Positions 41,301-47,800 of a stretch of 64,000 bases of DNA are shown here, piece by piece. Within the stretch, counting starts at the first letter, position 1; each line of letters starts with the position of its first letter. The DNA lies in assembly GCF_000003815.2 (NCBI RefSeq), contig NC_049983.1, positions 22,717,552-22,781,551 of the forward strand, given 5' to 3'. The DNA is from Branchiostoma floridae (taxonomy: Eukaryota > Chordata > Leptocardii > Amphioxiformes > Branchiostomatidae). The notes under the pieces are model-generated. The model saw only the letters and a list, made by a program, of their open reading frames with translations, was not told where the DNA came from and ran no database searches. Position numbers and translations under genes: made by a program.

Positions 41301-43792
41301 ACATGAGTCAATGCATGCAAAAGATGCTGATAATGTGATACTAGGACAAAGGCCTTGGATGGTTATACATAATTATACATGAGCCTATCTTGTAAGTTGT
41401 ACACCCCCAGCAGTATAGTCAAGCCAATATAGCTCCAGACCTGACATGTTCCCACCCTCACCTCCTTGTGCAGGTTTAACTGTAAATGCATTAAACTTTA
41501 AGTCTGCCAGGATTTGACTTCACGTTATATATATGTAGCGGAGTGTTCACGGTGGTTTTGTGTTCGCGGTAGCACCATATACAAGTACTGTAGTCACATA
41601 CTGCAATATGAAAAAATCAGTTTTCAGTTCATGGTGAAGCAGCCACCACAAAAACGAGAACATAAAACCACTGCGACATTTCTGCACATACAGTATACTG
41701 TAAATGCAGATACAGCATACTGTAAATGCAGAAACTTTCCTGGTAGTTTAATGTTCGCAGTTTTTGCGGAGGCTACCGCGAACTTAAAACCACCGCAATG
41801 TTTTTCCATGGCAGTATGAGACTACAGTGCATGGCATTACCACAAAGTTAAAACCACTGCGAACACTCCACCTTTCCGCTACTGCGAAGTTAAAACCCCA
41901 CAAAATTGAATGCATTTACAGTATATTATACGTACCTTATAAACTCCCAGCAGTATAGCCAGTATAGCCCCAGAGCTGACACCACTGATGTAGTCAAACA
42001 TCTGGTAGATGGACTTCCCACTCATTTCCTCCAGCTGGCGTAGAGTCTCCACGGCAACTACACCCCTGCAAAGTTCAAAGTTGAGCTGGAATAAGTGACT
42101 TTGCCAAGGCAACATAGGGACTTGTTAGGGAGTCCTGGCATTACTACACCATTATCAATGATTATGGAAATCTGTGTAAAGTACATATACTATATAGTAA
42201 GGTTCTTTAAGCAAAACCAATGGGTACTTACATTCATTACTTTATGACAAATTGCCAACCTGATAAAGTTATTTATGGATGTGTAAAGTACACTTCCTAA
42301 GGCACAATGTCAGGGCATGGACCCACTGGGTATCGAACCCGCTACCACTTGATTCCGAGCACTTTTCTGTCACAAACAAACAAACAAACAAACAACACAA
42401 ATTCATTTCTAGCCTGTCCGAGTAAACTCCAAGTCATCCTGACCTTGTCCCTCCCCCATCGATGGACAGGATCCGAACTCCTCTGCCCTTCACTGGGTCC
42501 TCGTATCCCAGCAGGCTTAGCGTCTCCCTCACCTCCTCCACGAGTGGCTGGTACGGGTTGTCACGGTAACGCAGCAGCACAGGAATCGCATTCTCCTGGA
42601 GTCATGGAGGTCAAAGGGTTTAGATTTGAGAATTACTAGAAAGTACCAAGATACGCCAAATAGCAATTGATTCTTCCCTAGAATGTTTTCATAGACTCCT
42701 ACTTGGAACACTAGTACTAGTACTAGAACAGAGAAAGCCTTGACTTCTACTAGTTCTAGTTCTACCAATAGGTGACACAGTTTCTCTTGTTGAAATTAAT
42801 AGACTGAGGCTGAAAACAAAACAACAGTTTGTTTCTTCTCTATATCAAGAATCTTCCAAAGGAGAACTTAAAGCATTCATAACTAAGAAAACCCTCACCT
42901 TGACAGCTACCACCCTACGTAAGAAAGCCCTCACCTTGACAGCTACCACACGAGCCTCCGGGAAGCTGATGAGATGCTTGGTGAGTTCCTCCACGCGGAG
43001 TAGCCGCGCCATGCCCGACCCAGCCTGCCTTGTCGCCCGCACCAGCTGTCGCGTCCTCACATATACGCTCGTCTTCGAGACAAAATCCTTCTTCGCCCTG
43101 CTCATACTGTCCTGTGGCTTCCTCGTGGACCGTTCCAAAGTTTTCAACGTCCTCTCGTCAACCGTTACCAGCTGTTTCTCTCCCTCCATCTCTTTGCTAA
43201 CTTTTATAAACTCTTCCACAGTGGCGGCTGCACTATAGTGGTCTGTCTTCATATCCTTTGCACTGTCTTCTGAGCGAGGTTTTGAATATGTCGGTGACGA
43301 ACTTTCAGCTGACTTTCTGTTTACCAGCCTACTTACTCTTACAGCGTCCTTCAAGTTGTTTAGTTTCACGTCTGGCAACTTGATAGTTGGCATGTTAATC
43401 TGGTCTCTCAGTCCGAGTGCTTTTCTCTGCAAGTCGCTCGTGACGCTGAGAACACTACTGGAGGCTGAATCGTACATTTCCTTCACCCTCGTTAATTTCT
43501 TACCCTTCGCGTCGCTACCCGTTTCGTCCGAGGAAGACTTGGACATGCGTCCTGTATAAAATGGCAGCTGGTACACTCTGAACAGGTACCTTCCCAAGAA
43601 CAGCTTGGTGGACTGCTTTCCACTGTGTAGAAACCTATAGCTACAGGGGGTTGCACTTCTACTACTAGTATTTGAAGGCAACCCTCTATTTTGTCCGTGC
43701 ACGCCGATCCTATTGCCATTGCAACAGCAACATGACAGAAAACATGGCGTTCTGCAGTTCCGACTCATAAACGATACCAATGGTAGAGACAT
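17286..43792 (-). CDS. PNPLA8: Calcium-independent phospholipase A2 gamma (patatin family), split over 8+ exons
   Basis: Exons on minus, highest coordinate first: E1 43792-42935 (or 42899), E2 42595-42444, E3 42065-41936, E4 41191-41055, E5 40502-40445, E6 19337-19146, E7 18218-18023, a missing exon, then a terminal exon (17397-17286 or another array copy). Phases join cleanly. E2 carries the glycine-rich SIDGGGTR loop, E3 the nucleophile elbow GVSSG, E4 [10 protein letters not shown] and SHAFYD, E5 [14 protein letters not shown]6 [12 protein letters not shown] and E7 DGGVLVNNP, whose DGG holds the catalytic Asp. Family role: Ser-Asp dyad hydrolysis of phospholipid acyl chains at mitochondrial and peroxisomal membranes. 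The N-terminal ~280 residues are poorly conserved, basic and Ser-rich, consistent with targeting. The exon homologous to human VHIMLDGLLPPDTYFRF is not found and probably lies in the N gap. Confidence 0.9.
17400..17499. other. Assembly gap (100 N)
   Basis: A run of exactly 100 N, the usual placeholder for a gap of unknown size. It falls between PNPLA8 exon 7 and the last-exon array, just where the penultimate exon is expected. Confidence 0.95.
18252..18390 (-). pseudogene. PNPLA8: Partial, chimeric copy of PNPLA8 exon 7
   Basis: On minus, an acceptor (CTCCAAG|GACGG, edge 18390) is followed by [20 protein letters not shown] and on to VGMGRY, nearly identical to the true exon at 18218-18023. 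At about 18277 the sequence jumps back to a second copy of the exon's beginning (ATGTTAGTGAACAACCCC) and then into unrelated DNA with no donor. It cannot encode the exon's second half. It could be a real local duplication or an assembly/haplotype artefact next to the gap. Confidence 0.75.
18785..18945 (-). repeat. Copy of PNPLA8 exon 6 end, and tRNA-like SINE remnant
   Basis: Minus-strand bases 18890-18820 read [19 protein letters not shown], a diverged copy of the end of exon 6 ([19 protein letters not shown]), but the donor GTAGGG has become GGACAC. Immediately upstream on minus (18945-18895) TGGCCGAGTGG and GGTCACGGGTTTGGTTC resemble the A and B boxes of a tRNA-derived SINE. A very similar SINE piece lies at 40920-40985. 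Both are non-coding remnants. Confidence 0.6.
18969..19121. mobile_element. 153-bp pogo/Tigger-like MITE
   Basis: Terminal inverted repeats CAGTAGAAGCCATTAATTGC at the left and CAATTAAGCAGTTTCTACTG at the right match with small differences, flanked by TA on both sides (TA target-site duplication). There is no coding capacity. It sits in the PNPLA8 intron 18219-19145. Confidence 0.7.
19350..20495. other. 3' flank/UTR of receptor C
   Basis: A LINE 3'-UTR fragment (19428-19500) resembles 6090-6170. The rest is AT-rich; a minus-strand AATAAAA near 19850 could serve receptor C. Remnants such as GATAACCTGTAGTGTAGCTAA at 20304-20330 look like degraded copies of the YxN-tail repeat of gene C. No separate gene is seen. 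Confidence 0.4.
20496..23957 (-). CDS. LRR-Ig transmembrane receptor C with long YxN-rich tail (1153 aa)
   Basis: Single coding exon in the PNPLA8 intron. It has a signal peptide, an LRRNT-like cap, about 23 LRRs, an LRRCT ([13 protein letters not shown]), one Ig-like domain with both Cys (CEASG, YVCTV), a transmembrane helix at about 808-834 and a 319-residue tail. The LRRs alternate [20 protein letters not shown] and QLxxLxLxxNKLTxLRSDMF, a 48-residue, 144-bp unit. The tail has three EYxDV-TP-RP repeats ([30 protein letters not shown]), a PxxPxR stretch (PSLPPRN), and at least six YxN motifs in ~38-residue repeats (SYENDDE, KYKNSQ, RYQNSQ). YxN fits the Grb2-SH2 consensus, so a signalling role is inferred. 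The start follows an acceptor (GTCTTAG, edge 23972). Confidence 0.9.
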   Translation of the reverse strand: MGEKLPGMLLSLLIILMVFGSRSTSIAQDPCHVDYYPSIVGWTHRYTDCSNQGLTSVPPNLDIPTDIPHLDLHDNLITTLSQSDFSQSWSLTRLDLRNNRIATINSHAFYNLIDLVDLGLGTNRLSSLRSDMFTGLGSLEDLSLYSNEISDIQAGTFNSTPQLTDLWLYNNKLPHLRSDMFTGLGNLETLSLHSNEINDIQAGTFSSTPQLRNLYMSSNKLTSLRSDMFTGLGNLQRLSMSSNEISDIQAGTFNSTPQLRNLHIGNELTELRSDMFTGLGNLQQLYLSNNEISDIQDGTFNSTPQLIKLYLNRNKLTNLRSDMFIGLGNLEELYLYNNEISDIQDGTFNSTPQVRTLYLYQNKLISLTTDIFTGLGNLQDFQLYHNEISDIQAGTFNSTPHLMKLYLYENNLTNLRSDMFSGLGNLQELYLYNNEISDIQIGTFSSTLQLISLTLSNNKLTNPRSDMFTGLGNLEILHLVNNEINNIQTGTFNSTPQLTTLHLDQNKLATLRSDMFTGLQNLETLHLSDNEINDIQTGTFSSMPQLRNLYLEQNRLTLFKAEAFANLPLLRNLRLFSNNIETFPTEALSKLPSLSELQLQDNQMETLTSTAYNRLSSLSTVNIDNNPWQCDCRMLPFRQRMTGSPDFEYQITCEGPSKVRRRHLRFVNPIDLICEEPTILRFGRGDNNTVIEGQTLYLVCEASGIPTPDITVTLPSGLNVTVESGGRVTVDVNGTITITNVTAEDAGLYVCTVSSSVGSTFATLVVNVQLKDTTTSAVSPVTTVTALAMTNASNKPSADSEAANTSEFSLPVLVGSVSGAAVGTVLLVTISIILWQKKRSKSSYSGSNSRVVFYKPNTVTVSAHDLARHDDIVEDEEYTDVDTPSRRPYTGTGQTGYDNVVEDEDEYVDVDTPSQRPLSGIGHERQTDLRADQNEEEYVDVLTPPQRPHFGRSEHEYEVVPPSLPPRNNSGPLADNQTVSAAVHGADNPQVAMDEDGYQSVTVDPRSHKYKNSQVVTDAEDTLVVPPVILYDRPRPNRYQNSQMIAAAKDAVAVPQVISYENDDEPVTGKEDPQSHKYAIGQVTADAEDALAVSPVVLYKNDDDSVSVKDDLQCRKYENSDVIAAAKDALVVPQVILYENDDETVTGKDDPHV
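23972..25600 (-). promoter_or_regulatory. 5'-UTR intron, noncoding exon and promoter of receptor C
   Basis: Acceptor edge 23972 and donor edge 25259 (CTCTG|GTAAGT on minus) define a 5'-UTR intron. Upstream bases 25300-25450 share a ~110-bp block with the same position of genes D (31260-31420) and E (38780-38900), including GGTTGTTTTCCCTTGTAA in C and D. This is the likely promoter/first exon. Confidence 0.5.
25749..26900. other. LINE-type 3' tail and receptor D 3'-UTR region
   Basis: At 25749-25795 the minus strand reads a CAATAAAGTTCATTCATTCA-type repeat tail typical of CR1/L2-like LINE ends. At 25895-25980 a minus-strand AATAAAAG and its flank (AGTCTGTGCAGGTTATGGTG) match the region near 32660-32710 downstream of receptor E, so this is probably receptor D's 3' end. 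The rest shows nothing identifiable. Confidence 0.45.
26919..27761. mobile_element. 843-bp TIR element with CAGTCAAACCTGCCC ends
   Basis: The left end CAGTCAAACCTGCCCGAGCG and the right end TTGGGCAGGTTTGACTG are inverted repeats flanked by TA. Inside each end the motif CTCAGCGACCACCTG recurs. No transposase reading frame is seen, so it is non-autonomous. TA target sites and CAGT termini suggest a Tc1/mariner-pogo relative. It lies just downstream of receptor D. Confidence 0.8.
27938..29896 (-). CDS. LRR-depleted LRR-Ig receptor D with YxN-repeat tail (652 aa)
   Basis: Same architecture as gene C but the LRR array is almost gone. Signal peptide ([12 protein letters not shown]), cap region, LRR1 ([20 protein letters not shown]) and a short duplicated DFSQYDFSQ stretch run straight into the LRRCT ([17 protein letters not shown]). 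Next come an Ig-like domain (CEASG ... YVCTAASF), a Ser/Thr-rich stalk with repeated SSxxPxS segments, a transmembrane helix ([15 protein letters not shown]) and a ~270-residue tail. The tail carries six YxN motifs (KYQNSQ, SYENEDE, KYENSQ, SYENDDE, KYKNSQ, SYENDDE) in ~38-residue repeats, and YEVIPAS. The frame stays open, so the LRR loss is an in-frame deletion and the gene may make a signalling protein without the recognition array. The start follows an acceptor at 29911. Confidence 0.88.
   Translation of the reverse strand: MDKKLPGMLLSLLIILKVFGSTESCSLSIFERAFIADCRNQGLTSVPQDLPSGVNNLWLQNNLIRTLDRYDFSQYDFSQTYSELRLDNNPWQCDCLMVPFRQEMGRSQFFESRVTCEGPVNFHGQKLSDISTEDLMSDCEQPAIVRFEHNNRAIEGETLHLVCEASGIPTPDITVILPSGLNVTVESVGRVTVDVNGTMVITNFTSAADAGLYVCTAASFVGSTSANLSVVVSPNIPSTVTMAPVTSALTSASNQPEISSTNQAPSESTSNFSFPTFVSSTSSKQPNSVDTSSLPVFGSTSSVQPKSTYTTSLAVVANTTTASPEQQSTDSFSLPVLIGSVCGAVVGSALLVAIILRIWYKKRSENSHSGSEKDEFDDVHVTTPSQRPHTDHVAEHREHLGSFEHVYEVIPASLPLRNMSGPQAHQTVSAAVHGADNPQVVMYEDGYESVKDDPQSHKNENSQVTAASKDAETVVQVMMDPDDYLAFVVTEKDQPQPNKYQNSQIIAAAKDALSVPSGISYENEDESLTGKDDAQSHKYENSQVIADAKDALAVPTGISYENDDESVTGKDDPQSHKYKNSQMISAAKDAVAVPHVISYENDDETADSQTQADNQNDPAAVHGTDTTNHYQQLRKEKLEQENTYTSLLTHDS
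29911..31590 (-). promoter_or_regulatory. 5'-UTR intron, noncoding exon and promoter of receptor D
   Basis: Acceptor edge 29911 and donor edge 31215 (TTG|GTAAGT on minus) frame the intron. Bases 31260-31420 are the promoter block shared with C and E. A 15-bp perfect inverted repeat with octamer motifs lies just upstream (31453-31487). Confidence 0.5.
31453..31487. promoter_or_regulatory. 15-bp-arm hairpin with octamer motif upstream of receptor D
   Basis: The arms TTGTATCTATGCAAA and TTTGCATAGATACAA are perfect complements around a 5-base loop. The right arm contains the exact octamer ATTTGCAT (31472-31479). It lies ~240 bases upstream of the noncoding exon's donor. A POU-factor site is an inference. 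Confidence 0.5.
31586..34036. other. Intergenic stretch and receptor E 3' UTR
   Basis: A diverged TACTGTAAA-type MITE copy lies at about 31586-31736. Bases 31890-32000 match 39165-39260, part of the duplicated D/E unit. The sequence at 32650-32710 matches the poly(A) region of receptor D and contains a minus-strand AATAAAAT. Nothing else is recognised. Confidence 0.4.
34037..37609 (-). CDS. LRR-Ig transmembrane receptor E with four Ig domains (1190 aa)
   Basis: Largest member of the cluster: signal peptide ([12 protein letters not shown]), LRRNT-like cap, about 19 LRRs, LRRCT ([13 protein letters not shown]), and four tandem Ig-like domains, each with [12 protein letters not shown]-type B/C strands and DxGLYVCxA F strands. 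A stalk, a transmembrane helix ([14 protein letters not shown]) and a ~120-residue tail follow. The tail has [10 protein letters not shown] and a triplicated EYQTL/EYQSL/EYQSF unit with PxxP stretches. The Ig repeats are also near-identical at DNA level (34620-35930), pointing to recent internal duplication. The frame opens at 37699, but I start at the Met of MGEKLPGML (37609) because an acceptor (TTCTATCAG, edge 37624) lies between. It lies in the PNPLA8 intron, same strand. The ligand is unknown. Confidence 0.9.
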   Translation of the reverse strand: MGEKLPGMLLSFLITLKVFGSTEATCITPASSAVCVAEGLTSVPQNFPTSITHLALWWNQITTLSQSNFSRYASLTELDLHNNHITTINNKAFYDLPDLVDLKLNRNRLSNLSADMFIGLVNLETLRLDNNEISDIQAGTFNSTPQLKSLRLGSNKLANPTSDMFTGLGNLEYLNLYNNKIIYIQAGTFSFISELKTLDLGNNMLTNSISDMILGLGNLETLHLSNNDISDIQVGTFSLTPQLRILSLGNKLRNLSADMFKELGNLEDLQMYSNEISDIPAGTFSSTPQLTTLRLHQNKLTNLRSDMFTGLGHLETLYLSNNEINDIKDGTFNSTLQLTTLYLGQNKLTSLRCDMFTGLASLRYLWLQNNDISDIQAGTFNSTPQLTDLRLYNNKLTNLRSGMFTGLGNLQNLWLYNNEISDIQPGTFNSTPQLTDLNLHQNTITLFKADTFAQLTLLTILELDSNNIETFPMEALSKLPSLYELQLGDNKIVTLPSAAYNRLVSIRSVDIDNNPWQCDCRMLPFRQKMTGSHYFEYQIRCEGPSNFQGQRLKNISPEDLTCEEPTILSFGRADDNTVVEGGTLHLVCEASGIPTPDITVILPSGLNVTVESGGRVTVDVNGAITITNVTAADTGLYVCIAASAELGSTFATLVIGPKEPTTAEMVPTTSPPVIAKFDRVQNNTLIEGETLYLACEASGIPTPDITVILPSGLNATVESGERVTVDVGGAITITNVTAEDAGLYVCIAASPVGLTFVTLIVNVGLLEPTTTTIMVPVTSPPSIGRFDWVHNDTVVEGETMYLVCEASGIPTPDITIILPSGLNVTVESVGRVSVDEKYTITIANVTAADTGLYVCIASSPELGSTFATLVVGLKEPTTAEMVPATSPPVVVRFERVHNNTVVEGDTLHLVCKALGIPTPDITVILPSGLNVTVESGGRVTVDVNGTITITGVTAGDSGLYVCVASSLVGSTFATLVVNVKVKVTTIVPMSPVTSPLALTGTFSKPESSPRYYESTPTFSTPFLFPSDSLKQPEPALSFSLTVLIASVCGSVAGTVFVGTIILIIWCKTKTQNPPSDSTPAVLFSNASAKVTISGHDQIGQGGAQARSESLNARNSQHFPGRPASQVSEYEDVRLPSRNTAPNGEYQTLRPSQPPAEYQSLGPRKQPAEYQSFGLSRNRAPSDDLPPLPSP
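37624..38960 (-). promoter_or_regulatory. 5'-UTR intron, noncoding exon and promoter of receptor E
   Basis: Acceptor edge 37624 and donor edge 38754 (TTG|GTAAGT on minus) frame a 5'-UTR intron like those of C and D. Bases 38780-38900 contain the shared block (GCGCAGCTGGT ... ACCTGGCGTGGCAAAC). There is no other gene here. Confidence 0.5.
39540..40444. other. PNPLA8 intron sequence with MITE remnant
   Basis: Bases 39540-39680 contain GGAGTGTTTGCGGTGG and AACCACAGCGAAAATG, a diverged copy of the TACTGTAAATGCA element family. From 39900 to 40440 the sequence is unremarkable, except a tandem-inverted GGTAAGAGACATTACTGG / ATAGTAATGTCTCTCACC pair near 40295-40350. No gene is seen. Confidence 0.4.
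41480..41921. mobile_element. MITE(s) with CTGTAAATGCA ends, probably two in tandem
   Basis: Outer ends CTGTAAATGCATTAAACTT (left) and GAATGCATTTACAG (right) are inverted. Two more CTGTAAATGCAGA ends at about 41698-41735 suggest two adjoining insertions. The interior has inverted GGTGGTTTT / AAAACCACYGCGAA motifs. Related copies are at 46479-46655 and 62793-62989, with degraded ones near 31586 and 39540. Confidence 0.65.
42300..42365 (-). repeat. tRNA-like SINE remnant
   Basis: Minus strand contains GTGGTAGCGGGTTCGATACCC, an excellent Pol III B-box (GGTTCGATACC) of a tRNA-derived SINE. It lies in a PNPLA8 intron. No intact tRNA cloverleaf is seen. Confidence 0.5.
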
Positions 43793-43884
43793 CTTGGAAC
43801 GTGTGATGGCTAGTTCACTGTTTATTTCCTTCTGAATCTATTTCTAAAGATTTCTATTTAGTGTCCTGATGAAGGCGAACGTTA

Positions 43885-44540
43885 CCTGTAAGGGAAATAC
43901 AAATTAATAACAATGAATGTATTAAAACATAGATTTTTGATTTAAATAATTTGAGCAACAGTACATGCATATAGTTCAGTAGTCACTGTAAATGCGATTT
44001 TATGATGGACGTGTAACAAACGTACGTAGAGTAAGAGTAAATAATGAGTGGTGTGTTGAAAAGCACAACATAATAGGCAGTAGACTAGCGTGCGGGTTGA
44101 ATGTTTAAACCACATGTCATCCTGGCTTGCCATAACAATCAACGGTTAGTTGGGGAACCCTGTCTTTGCTGGGTGCCAAGCACAACAACAACAAGATTGA
44201 CCTATGACCTGATGAACTGGATGACGTGACATCACGCCACACGCCACATGAATCATCATGTTCTTCTTCCTCCCTAAATCGCCAAATTATGACAGTCTGA
44301 TAATCTATTACACAACCTTACCCACCAGAAAGTCAAATTTGATTGTATTTTGATCAATTTAAGATGTAGAAGCGAGAAGAACTCGCAATTTGTCATTTGT
44401 TTACCTTCCAAGATGAAGGAACAAAAACAACTGACGAAAACAACAACACACACGGAACGAAAGGTAGAAAACTTACCGAGATAATTCGACAAAGACCGGC
44501 ATCCTAGTAGACCGTTATGACTACCACAAAGTGCCCCGGG
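43885..44540 (-). other. PNPLA8: PNPLA8 5'-UTR exon and first intron
   Basis: On minus, a noncoding exon ends at 44477 with TCTCG|GTAAGTTTTC. The coding exon begins at 43885 after a good pyrimidine tract (TATTTCCCTTACAG). ATG 43792 is the first in-frame Met, giving [12 protein letters not shown], consistent with an organellar targeting start. Confidence 0.5.
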
Positions 44541-44855
44541 ACTGATCAGTCGAAAGTAGAAGCTTTGTATGTAGTTTAAAAGCTTGAAAAGCGACGAAAT
44601 CTCCGCCTGTTTTGGTCAGGCTGGGGTCAAGGTAGCGGGATCAAACCGGAAGTGGTACTGTATACCCAGGGAACGAGGGGAGTCCCTGAGTACACTGGGT
44701 TGTAAATTTCCTCCCGTTGATTGGTCGATAGTAATCATGTGATTTAAAATCCAACATGGCCGCTTCCTGTTGGTAGATTTTGTAACTTTTTGCACGTGTT
44801 TTGCTCCAAATTTCGCATTTTCTCACCACAGGGACAACGCCTCTTCGAGAAAGTC
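44541..44855. promoter_or_regulatory. Divergent PNPLA8 / SHQ1 promoter region
   Basis: Fewer than ~350 bases separate the inferred PNPLA8 5' exon (minus) from the SHQ1 start (plus). An inverted CCAAT box (GATTGG, about 44719) and GATTTAAAATCC are visible, with no TATA at a fixed place. A shared bidirectional promoter is inferred from the head-to-head layout. Confidence 0.45.
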
Positions 44856-47800
44856 ATGCTGACGCCAAGATTTGATATTTCGCAAGACCGAAACAGCCTC
44901 AAGATTGTCATCAGGGCCCCATGCGCCCGAGTTTCGGACACAGAAGTTTACATCGAAGACACGGAGTTCAAATTCTACTCCAAACCTTACTACCTGAGAC
45001 TGAACCTCCCCGGCAAGGTGGTCGAAGACGGGCGGGAGAAAGCCACGTATGACGCCGATAGAGGAACGTTCACGGTCCTGGTGCCCAAGGAATGTCCTGG
45101 TGAGCACTTTGAAGGACTGGATCTACTCACAAAGCTGTTGGCGCCTAAAGGAACCAGGTCGGCTGCTGGTGCAGGTGTGGAGGTTTTGGGAACAGGTTCG
45201 CTATTATTGTTGTTTTTCTGCGTCTTATACCTTGCATTGGTGTGTATCTCGGTGTTGCAATGAATTGTTTTCACAACGAGTGCTACCTCACATTTATCTG
45301 GCCATTTCTTTACTCCTCCATGTGTCACATAGATTTGCATGTGTATGGAACCAGTTCACAAGTGATTGAACGATTGAAAACTAAACAGTTCACAAGTATG
45401 TGTAAACTATTGGAATCCTACCAATTTTCAGTTAAGTGTATTGGGGAACATAATGATTCACAATTATATGTATTGGGCACCTAACAATACACAATTATGT
45501 GTAAACCTGCCGGTTTACAAGTATGTGTTTTAGAATCCTACCAACTTCTGTTTGTTTGTTTGAAAACATAACAGTTCACAAGTTTGTGTAACTCTACCAC
45601 TCACTATCCATTGTTTGATTATACTGCTGGTGGGTCCCTGATGCCTTTCAAGACCTCAAGTCTTTCAGGGATAAATATGTTGTCACTGTTCATGTTGCAT
45701 CTGTTCTCTCCCCAGGTGCAGATGATGCAAAAGATGAGGAGGAGGAGGAGGAGATTGACTGGCAGGTGGAACAGGTACCATGGTGGGAGAACCAACCACA
45801 AGCTGAGGTGCAGCCTGGGATGAAATATGGGTTTGCCAACAGAAGAAGTGGTGTCTTCAGTAAGCTACAGGTAAACTATTCAATGCCATATCAATATTGA
45901 GTCTATATAATCAAGGTGTGCGGTCTAACAGAGGTGAACTCACTAGACAGAGCCGCATGGAAGCACAGTGTGAAGACTATCCGACTGCTGCCTACCCCTG
46001 TGTCAGGGATCCCAGCAGCAGTGTAATCAAATACTGAATACTACCACTACTACATGTACATATGTATCATCAGTCACCCTAGGGCATCAAGTGCTGATGC
46101 ATGGTTGGCTTTTTTTGTGGCACCACGAGACAAAGGACAACAACAACTCTCTTTGGAAACTAGCTGATCAGTACTAAGTCGGTTTTATCAAAGAGGTTGA
46201 CAAACACAAATATACTAATAAAGATACAACCTGTGCCCTGCCCCAGGAGGAGCTACAGGATGTGGTGGATGTGAGAGAACCAGACAGACTGACTCATGCG
46301 GAGTGTCGGGAGGCTCGGCTGGCAGCAGAGCTGGAACAGTTTGATCCTGATCACTACCTGTAGGTGTTGTATCCTTGTGGTCTGTTACAAAGAGCTTGTA
46401 TGTAGAAATGAGAAAAATATCAGACCTTTTATCAATGGCAAAGATGAAAGTCATAAAATATGAATGTAAATTTCATTACTGTAAATCTTTAAATTTCTGC
46501 GGCAGTTTCATTGAATGCATGACACCATGAATATGTCTCCCTTTCTTGTGAGTACTAGTACAGAATTATTTCAGCCGTGAACCTCAAATGCCACAAAACC
46601 TAATTCCCCCTGCTACTGCACATTAAAGCCATGGCATAAGCAGATGAGTTTACAGTATCTTGGAAGATACTGTCTTTGTGATCTATCACTCACACACACA
46701 CACTATGTCAAAGTAAATCCTGATTTTGTTCCTCATATAATTTTTGCAGTGCTGATCTTTATGAGGATGATGCCATCCAAGAACTACTAGGATACAAGCC
46801 TCCTTGGACAGAGGAACTCCATAAGCTAAAGACGAAAGTCTTGGGTACTGACTGCAGTACAGACCAGCCTGGGGAAGAAGCTGTGGTGTTCAGTGAAGAA
46901 GAGAAGGAACAGCTGTTAAGTCTGCCCAAGAGAGAGTACTTACTGGATGGAAAGACATTGCCAGTGGTGTGCTTCAGTCTGGTGGACATTTTGTTTGCCT
47001 ATGCCTACAACTACAGGACTACAGAAGGAGAGGGCAATGTGGAGTCTGCATGGACAATCTGCAAACTCAGCGCAACACTGTCCTGGCTGGAGGTGGGTGG
47101 ATGGTTGATTTGGTTTGTTTGACATGTATGAAAGAAGTGTGCAAGAACACATAATTATTTACTCACAACTGTCAAATTTTCTTAGCAATCCTAACAAAAT
47201 CAGAACAGCTGCTCATCAATGGTCATTGGAAATCCATAACTGTTACTTCACAAGCTCGTTAATCAACTAAATGTTTTAATTACAAAAATGTTTTAAATGT
47301 TTAAATTGTTTTAATTTTAGGTTCTTTTCTTATAAGAGGAAATATTGTATAACAGTTATATACACAGACATGTACACTGTACTTCAATTATCTAAAATGT
47401 CTGATGTGTTACTCATGGAAATGTATGACAAAAGATTTGAGGTATACAAATAGATATAGGGTGATGCAGTTTTGACCTTAATGTTGTGCATTGTATTGTA
47501 ATATACCGGTAAGCATGTTGATAATAGGCTATTAATAGCTAAGACTTTGGGAATCATGTTCAGTTATTTTCCCTCCCCAGAGCTTCTCCAGCCTGCGTGA
47601 GGCTGTCCTGTCCTCGTGTCGGCGTTCCCTCGGCTTCCCCCTCTACCGAAGCTGGGACCTGACCAGGGCTGTGTTACAGGACACCATGGATATCATCACT
47701 TCAGGTCTGATATGTTCTACTCTTGTTTATTTACTTTCCTTGAGTAGGAAAAACACTTTCAGATGAAAAACCTTAGGGTGACAAACTTGTTATTGTGTAC

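Noticed and set aside
44790-44855. Upstream ATG extending SHQ1 (MHVFCSKF)
   Set aside because: The human SHQ1 N-terminus aligns exactly with MLTPRFD at 44856; the extension has no homology.
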